64,000 nt of DNA from Pseudoduganella rivuli (GTDB taxonomy: Bacteria; Pseudomonadota; Gammaproteobacteria; Burkholderiales; Burkholderiaceae_D), in the NCBI RefSeq assembly GCF_009674485.1, contig NZ_WKJJ01000011.1:225416-289415 (forward strand). Reading direction: 5' to 3'. Under the pieces are notes generated by a model. That model saw nothing but the letters and a program-made list of their open reading frames with translations, ran no database searches and was not told the origin of the DNA. The position numbers were made by a program, and so were the translations under genes. Below are positions 59,501-64,000 of the stretch, one piece after another; the stretch's first letter is position 1, and each line of letters opens with the position of its first letter.

Positions 59501-61186
59501 TCAGGCCGCGCGGCGGGCCGGGACGGTTGCGTCGTTACCGGCGGCGGACGGCAACTGCCGCGCCCTGGCGGGGAAAGCCAGCACTTGCGTTGCACCTTCA
59601 CTGGCGACGAGTCCGTCGTCCGCCAGGCTGAACACGCTGACCACCCGCGCCAGGCTGCCCGCCTGTTCGTGCAGCGCTTCGGCCGCTGCCGTCACCTGCT
59701 CCACCAGCGCGGCATTGCGCTGCGTGGCGTCGTCGATGTCCGTCACTTGCCGGTTCACCTGCCCGATGCCGTCCCGCTGTTCCTGGCTGGCTTGTGCGAT
59801 TTCCGCCATGATGCCGGTGACGCGGCCGATGCTGGCCACCACGTCGTCCATGGTGGCGCCGGCCGCATCGACTTGTTTGCTGCCGCTGTCGACTTTTTCC
59901 ATGGAATCGACGATCAGCGCCTTGATTTCCTTCGCCGCCGACGCGCTGCGCTGCGCCAGGCTGCGCACTTCGGACGCCACCACGGCGAAGCCCCTGCCCT
60001 GCTCGCCGGCACGCGCCGCTTCCACCGCCGCATTGAGCGCGAGAATATTGGTCTGGAACGCGATGCCGTCGATGACGCCGATGATGTCGACGATTTTTTG
60101 CGCCGAGGCGTTGATCGCATTCATCGTACCGACCACTTGCGCCACCACGTCGCCACCGCGCGCCGCCACGTCCGATGCCGCTGCCGCCAGTTCATTGCCC
60201 CGGCTGGCGCTGTCCGCGTTGCGTTGCACGGTGGCGGTAATGCGCTCCATGAACGTGACGGTCTCTTCCAGCGCCGCCGCCTGCTCTTGCGTGCGGTCCG
60301 ACAAATCCTTGTTGCCGGAAGCGATCTGGCCGGAAGCGGACGCGATGGCGTCGGTGCCGCCGCGCACTTGCACGACGATGGCGGCCAGGCTGTCGCGCAT
60401 GGTCTTCATGGCCGCCAGCAGGCTGTCCTCGTCGCGCGGCGCCGTCGCCACCTCGACACCCAGGTCGCCCGCCGCGATGCTGCGCGCCACCTGTGCCGCG
60501 TACGCCGGTTCGCCGCCCAGTTGCCGCAGCAAGCCGCGCGAAATCACCACCGCCGCCGCGATGCAGGCCGCCAGCGCCGCCGCGCCCAGTGCCAGCAGCA
60601 GCGTGCGGTTGCGCCGGTAGCTTGCCGCGGCCTCATCGGCCATGGCACGGTTGCGCTGGTCGACGAGCGCCAGCAAGTCGATCAGCGCTTCGCGCCATTT
60701 CACTTGCACGGGATCGAGGTCCAGCATCAGGACGCGCGCCGCTTCGTCCGTCTTCAGCGACAGCGCCAGTTGCGATGCCTTGTCGATCAGCGGCAGGGCC
60801 GCCTGCTCGCGGCTGCGGATGGTGTTCAATACGGTTTGTTCCGCCGCCCCCTGGTCCGCGTGCGTGGCGAACAGCCGTTCCAGTTTGTCCTGCGCCGCCG
60901 CATATTTTGCCGCCTGCTGCTGCAGCGAAGCTTTCTCCGCTTGCAGCACGGCCGGTTCACTGGTCAGCGCGAGATTGCGCAGCGAGATCATGCGGGCGCT
61001 CAGCGTGGTCCGCATGTCCAGCGCCAACTGGCTTTCCACGTTGTTGACATGGACGATCCGGTCCAGGCTGGCCTGGGCCTGCCCCATGTTGTGCAAGCCC
61101 AGCGCGGAGATGGCCAGCAACAGCGCGAACACCAGGCCGAAACCCAGGGCCATGCGGGTGCGTACTTTCAGGGTGGGGTGGAACAT
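59501..61186 (-). CDS. methyl-accepting chemotaxis protein
   Basis: The 561-residue receptor has the standard layout: membrane helix (about 13-33), periplasmic four-helix-type sensor, second helix (about 190-212), HAMP and a signalling hairpin with DGIAFQTNILALNAAVEAAR. There is no C-terminal CheR pentapeptide. The start at 61186 was chosen for its GAGGAAAAT site; the frame is open upstream. That site is inside a long inverted repeat that could hide it from ribosomes. It is 101 bases downstream of a tandem chemoreceptor gene. Confidence 0.92.
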   Translation of the reverse strand: MFHPTLKVRTRMALGFGLVFALLLAISALGLHNMGQAQASLDRIVHVNNVESQLALDMRTTLSARMISLRNLALTSEPAVLQAEKASLQQQAAKYAAAQDKLERLFATHADQGAAEQTVLNTIRSREQAALPLIDKASQLALSLKTDEAARVLMLDLDPVQVKWREALIDLLALVDQRNRAMADEAAASYRRNRTLLLALGAAALAACIAAAVVISRGLLRQLGGEPAYAAQVARSIAAGDLGVEVATAPRDEDSLLAAMKTMRDSLAAIVVQVRGGTDAIASASGQIASGNKDLSDRTQEQAAALEETVTFMERITATVQRNADSASRGNELAAAASDVAARGGDVVAQVVGTMNAINASAQKIVDIIGVIDGIAFQTNILALNAAVEAARAGEQGRGFAVVASEVRSLAQRSASAAKEIKALIVDSMEKVDSGSKQVDAAGATMDDVVASIGRVTGIMAEIAQASQEQRDGIGQVNRQVTDIDDATQRNAALVEQVTAAAEALHEQAGSLARVVSVFSLADDGLVASEGATQVLAFPARARQLPSAAGNDATVPARRAA

Positions 61187-61189
61187 CGT

Positions 61190-61239
61190 ATTTTCCTCAT
61201 AGAAACGACTTCGGAAAGTGTAGTTTCTGCGAGGAAAAT
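61190..61239 (-). promoter_or_regulatory. leader hairpin covering the chemoreceptor ribosome binding site
   Basis: The arms 61190-61206 and 61223-61239 are 17-base inverted copies with one 2-base internal mismatch, separated by 16 bases. In the message the second arm contains GAGGAAAAT, the ribosome binding site for the ATG at 61186. Folding would block initiation, so translation could depend on temperature or a binding factor. Confidence 0.5.
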
Positions 61240-61287
61240 AAAAAACGAATCCTTTGCTGTTTCGATATGCGCAATTTGCATGAGGGA

Positions 61288-62937
61288 TCAATAGACCGGC
61301 AGGCGTGCGGCCCGTTGCGGCGCCGTATCGTCAGCGGCCTCGCTCATTACGGCGGGCCCCTGGTGCAAGGTCAGTCGCGGGGCGGACTCCCCGGCCTCGC
61401 CGGTTTTAAAGAACCGCACCACTTCCCCCAGTTTGCCGGCCTGTTCGCGCAAGCTGTGCGACGCCGCGGCCGCCTGTTCCACCAGCGCAGCGTTTTGCTG
61501 CGTCATGCCATCCAGTTGTGCGATGGCCTGGTTGATCTGGCCGATGCCGTGCGTCTGCCCGGCGCTGGCCGCCGTGATGTCGCCCATGATGCCCGCCACG
61601 CGGCCGATGCCGCCGACGATGTCGCCCATGGTCTGGCCTGCCGCCGTGACCAGTTTGGCGCCCGCCTCCACATTGGCGACCGACGCCCCGATCAATTCCT
61701 TGATTTCGCGCGCCGCGCCCGCCGAACGCTGCGCCAGGTTGCGCACTTCGGCCGCCACCACGGCAAAGCCCCGGCCCTGTTCGCCCGCGCGCGCCGCTTC
61801 CACGGCCGCGTTCAACGCCAGGATATTGGTCTGGAACGCAATCCCGTCGATGACGCCGATGATGTCGACGATGCGGCGCGACGAGGCGTGGATGGCGCCC
61901 ATGGTGTCGACCACCTGCGACACGATGGCGCCCCCTTTGGCCGCCACGCCGGACGCGGATTGCGCCAGGCGGTCGGCCTGCTGCGCGTGGCCGGCATTGC
62001 GTTCGACGGTGGACGTCAGCGCCTGCATGGCGGCCACGGTTTCTTCCAGCGATGCGGCCTGCTGCTCCGTGCGCGCCGATAAATCCATGTTGCCGGCGGC
62101 GATTTCACCGGACGCCGTGGTGATGGCGTCGGTGCCCGCACGGACCTGCCCCACGACGCCGAGCAGGCTGTCGTTCATGGCTTTCAGTGCGCGCAGCAAG
62201 CGGCCGGTTTCGTCTTCGCCCTGCGCATCGATGCGCGACGACAGGTCACCCGCCGCCACGGTTTCCGCCACGGCGATGGCGCGCGCCAGCGGCGCCGTGA
62301 TCGACCGCGTGATGTACCACGCCACCGCCGCGCCCAGCGCCACTGCCAGCACTCCCAGTCCCAGCAGCAGCGTTTGCGACGCCGCCACCACGTGCCCGGC
62401 CTGTGCGCCGGCCTGCGTCGCCAGCGCGGTTTCATGCGCGATCAAGTGGTCGAACGCGGCCAGCACGGCTTTCAGCGCGGGGCCCGCCTGATCCGTCAGG
62501 TAAGCGGCGGCATCCTGGGTTTCGCCATTGCGGCGCAGAGCCAGCATGTGCTCGTTCTTGGCGAGGCTGGCCTTCAGCGCATCGTCGGCCCGCGCCAGCA
62601 ACTGTTTTTCGCGCTCATCCATGTGCAGCCGCACCAGCGCTTCGCGGGCCGCGCCATAGCGCTTGCGGGCTTCGGCCACCTTGTCGAGCTCATCGTTGAT
62701 TTGCAGGTCCGGCACCACCATCATCGCCGTCGCGCCCAGCGCAATGGCACGCACGTGGCCCGTCATGGCATTGGCGGCCGCCATTTTCACGTTTTTATCG
62801 CTGACGATGTCTTGCGTATGGCTGCCAATACGGGCCAGTGAAACCAGGCCGGTGGCAAGGATGGCGGCCAGCAAGGCCAGCACGGCGGCAAAGCCCAGCC
62901 CCAGCCGGGTGCCGATCTTCAGGTTGGACAGCGACAT
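61288..62937 (-). CDS. methyl-accepting chemotaxis protein
   Basis: The 549-residue receptor has a first membrane helix (LGFAAVLALLAAILATGLVSL), a periplasmic helical sensor, second helix (LLLGLGVLAVALGAAVAWYI), HAMP and a signalling domain with DGIAFQTNILALNAAVEAAR. GGGGGAA precedes the ATG. It is upstream of, and in the same direction as, the other chemoreceptor; the two sensor domains differ, so they probably detect different signals. Confidence 0.92.
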   Translation of the reverse strand: MSLSNLKIGTRLGLGFAAVLALLAAILATGLVSLARIGSHTQDIVSDKNVKMAAANAMTGHVRAIALGATAMMVVPDLQINDELDKVAEARKRYGAAREALVRLHMDEREKQLLARADDALKASLAKNEHMLALRRNGETQDAAAYLTDQAGPALKAVLAAFDHLIAHETALATQAGAQAGHVVAASQTLLLGLGVLAVALGAAVAWYITRSITAPLARAIAVAETVAAGDLSSRIDAQGEDETGRLLRALKAMNDSLLGVVGQVRAGTDAITTASGEIAAGNMDLSARTEQQAASLEETVAAMQALTSTVERNAGHAQQADRLAQSASGVAAKGGAIVSQVVDTMGAIHASSRRIVDIIGVIDGIAFQTNILALNAAVEAARAGEQGRGFAVVAAEVRNLAQRSAGAAREIKELIGASVANVEAGAKLVTAAGQTMGDIVGGIGRVAGIMGDITAASAGQTHGIGQINQAIAQLDGMTQQNAALVEQAAAASHSLREQAGKLGEVVRFFKTGEAGESAPRLTLHQGPAVMSEAADDTAPQRAARLPVY

Positions 62938-63240
62938 GGTGTTCCCCCGGTAGTTGTATGCAGGGGATTATTCGGCAAAGGCGCGGGCGCACCTACGTCA
63001 ATTCGGACTAGAACTCCCTCGGGCAAAGGTGAGGCGCTGTCCATGACACCTCAGAGCGCATTGCGTGTCTTGCCCCATCTACTTTCATTCTGAAAGTAAA
63101 TTATTTCTTTTAAAACAAATACTTGCATCGCACAATTGAATGTCGACCAAAAGGATGCCAGGCTGAGTTCATGCTACTCTTGTTATTGCAACATTGTCGT
63201 AAATATCACAATCACCCGTCCTGTCAACCTGGAGACTTAC
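62938..63240. other. intergenic region upstream of the PEP-CTERM gene
   Basis: No gene is seen in these 303 bases. They contain a palindrome TACTTTCA-TTC-TGAAAGTA at 63080-63098, followed by an AT-rich stretch, that could be an operator or a promoter-proximal element for the divergent chemoreceptor and PEP-CTERM genes. No sigma-54 box was found. Confidence 0.45.
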
Positions 63241-63870
63241 ATGAACAAAACTCTGAGCCATACACTTAGCCTCGCCGCCGCCAGCCTGTTATGGGCGGGC
63301 GCGGCATCCGCAGACATTGGCACGGCATCCGTTAACGACGTGACGCTGGCGGGTGACCCCGCCGACGCCTTCGCATACATGGCCGGCTGGAATCCGCATG
63401 CCGGCCCGAATGGCGACACCAGTGGTTTTGACGCCCCATTCGCGCCGTACGGCAGCGGCACCTGGTCGCTGCTGGACAAGCTCGACAGCAGCTCGGGTTT
63501 GCAGAATACCGGCCCCCTGACCTTCACGTTCACGCCGCCCAGCGGCACCAGTGGCGGATGGAGTGTCACCAATACCAGCATGACCTCGTCGGTGACCTTG
63601 GACCTGGCCTTCGCCATGCATGCGGGTAACCAGGGTGGCGCGTGGCTGTTCGACAACCAGGCCATCTTGCCGGGCCAGACCCTGAACGGTACGTGGGCCA
63701 TCAACTGGACGGTGGGCAATGGCCAGGCCAACAATCCGGGCTTCAGCAACCTGACCCTGTTCGCACGCGACATGGTCACCACGCCGGTACCGGAACCGGA
63801 AACCTATGGCATGCTGCTGGCCGGCCTCGGCGTCCTGGGCATGGTGGCGCGCCGCCGCAAGCTGAGCTGA
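63241..63870 (+). CDS. PEP-CTERM sorting-domain protein
   Basis: The 209-residue secreted protein has a signal peptide (MNKTLSHTLSLAAASLLWAG, cleavage after ASA) and ends in a PEP-CTERM sorting signal: VPEPETYGMLLAGLGVLGMV plus ARRRK. It would be cut by an exosortase (EpsH/XrtA type) and passed to the envelope or extracellular matrix. The mature part is rich in Gly, Ser, Thr and Asn with no known enzyme domain. The start at 63241 follows CTGGAGAC; the frame is open further upstream but has no ribosome binding site there. Confidence 0.88.
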   Translation: MNKTLSHTLSLAAASLLWAGAASADIGTASVNDVTLAGDPADAFAYMAGWNPHAGPNGDTSGFDAPFAPYGSGTWSLLDKLDSSSGLQNTGPLTFTFTPPSGTSGGWSVTNTSMTSSVTLDLAFAMHAGNQGGAWLFDNQAILPGQTLNGTWAINWTVGNGQANNPGFSNLTLFARDMVTTPVPEPETYGMLLAGLGVLGMVARRRKLS

Positions 63871-63879
63871 AATAAAAAA

Positions 63880-64000
63880 GGTTCTTCACGGATTGCCGGG
63901 AAACGCTGCTTTGATCTTCAGGAAGAAGAATTCCGAGTCGCGATAGCCATAGGCCATCCGTTTCATTACCTTTATCTTGTTGTTGATGCCCTCGAGCTGG
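63880..64000 (-). mobile_element. ISL3-family insertion sequence (one end, partial)
   Basis: The minus strand encodes the end of an ISL3-type transposase from 64000 to the stop at 63886 (INNKIKVMKRMAYGYRDSEF, then FFLKIKAAFPGNP). The terminal repeat appears to start with GGTTCTTCACGG at 63880-63891, so the stop codon is within the repeat, as is common for this family. It is inserted about 10 bases after the PEP-CTERM stop. The rest lies outside the window. Confidence 0.75.
63886..64000 (-). CDS. ISL3-family transposase, C-terminal end (partial)
   Basis: About 38 residues are visible, beginning QLEGINNKIKVMKRMAYGYR and ending with a stop after PGNP. This is the highly conserved C-terminus of ISL3 (IS204/IS1001/IS1096/IS1165-type) transposases. 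Nothing can be said about whether the complete gene is intact. Confidence 0.75.
   Translation of the reverse strand, partial: QLEGINNKIKVMKRMAYGYRDSEFFFLKIKAAFPGNP

Noticed and set aside
58065..60620. 851-codon open frame on the plus strand
   Set aside because: It is antisense to the LuxR regulator and a chemoreceptor with clear family motifs.
1..64000. CRISPR array, tRNA or rRNA genes
   Set aside because: I saw no regularly spaced direct repeats and no tRNA or rRNA-like sequence while reading; a covariance-model search was not possible.

Overview
The window is high-GC bacterial chromosome, densely coded, with short intergenic gaps and many LysR regulators, TonB-dependent receptors, chemoreceptors and a PEP-CTERM protein. 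Together these suggest a free-living betaproteobacterium of the Oxalobacteraceae (Massilia/Duganella-like). That assignment is inference from gene content and protein style; no rRNA or tRNA gene is present to confirm it.

Region 1 (1-5.1 kb) and region 3 (14.1-30.9 kb) look like two parts of one catabolic locus for an aromatic or otherwise hydrophobic compound. Region 1 holds a cupin, a DHDPS-family lyase, an aldehyde dehydrogenase and a LysR regulator on the minus strand, and a divergent SDR dehydrogenase. Region 3 holds a nine-gene minus-strand operon (DUF1302 outer-membrane protein, DUF1329 protein, YCF48-like protein, RND/MMPL transporter, alpha/beta hydrolase, extradiol dioxygenase, Rieske ferredoxin, chemoreceptor, MFS transporter), an FAD monooxygenase, an NTF2-like protein, a NodD-type LysR regulator, and a FAH-fold hydrolase/cyclase pair. 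Four promoter regions spread over both parts carry the same nod-box-like element with an ATC-N9-GAT core, so they probably form one regulon of the NodD-type regulator at 28.1 kb.

Region 2 (5.1-14.0 kb) is an accessory island lying between the two parts. It contains a decayed Tn7-like transposon: a frameshifted TnsA-like gene, a TnsB-like transposase with an amber stop, and a TnsC-like ATPase cut off at its Walker A motif. Next to it is an exported Rhs protein whose exchangeable C-terminus is a putative zinc peptidase (HEQSH), a small exported candidate immunity protein, another exported orphan, and a stranded fragment of an older Rhs core end.

Region 4 (31-41.5 kb) contains an operon with two RraA/HMG-aldolase-like proteins, an ACS-family MFS carrier and a periplasmic Cache protein under a divergent LysR; an exported amidohydrolase with a cytochrome c; an exported isochorismatase-like hydrolase with its divergent LysR; a Nei/Fpg glycosylase; and another LysR.

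Region 5 (41.5-58.1 kb) looks like a glycan/ester utilisation locus. It has a sulfatase with its own formylglycine-generating enzyme, a GH43-like secreted protein, two TonB-dependent receptors, a FecI/FecR sigma/anti-sigma pair with two matching ECF-type promoters, a beta-lactamase-fold/alpha-beta-hydrolase fusion, a second exported amidohydrolase and an outer-membrane MetA-like protein. Two LacI-type palindromes sit at the GH43 and STN-receptor promoters.

Region 6 (58.1-64 kb) has a LuxR-type regulator, two tandem chemoreceptors (one with a leader hairpin that covers its ribosome binding site), a PEP-CTERM protein, and the end of an ISL3-type insertion sequence running off the right edge.
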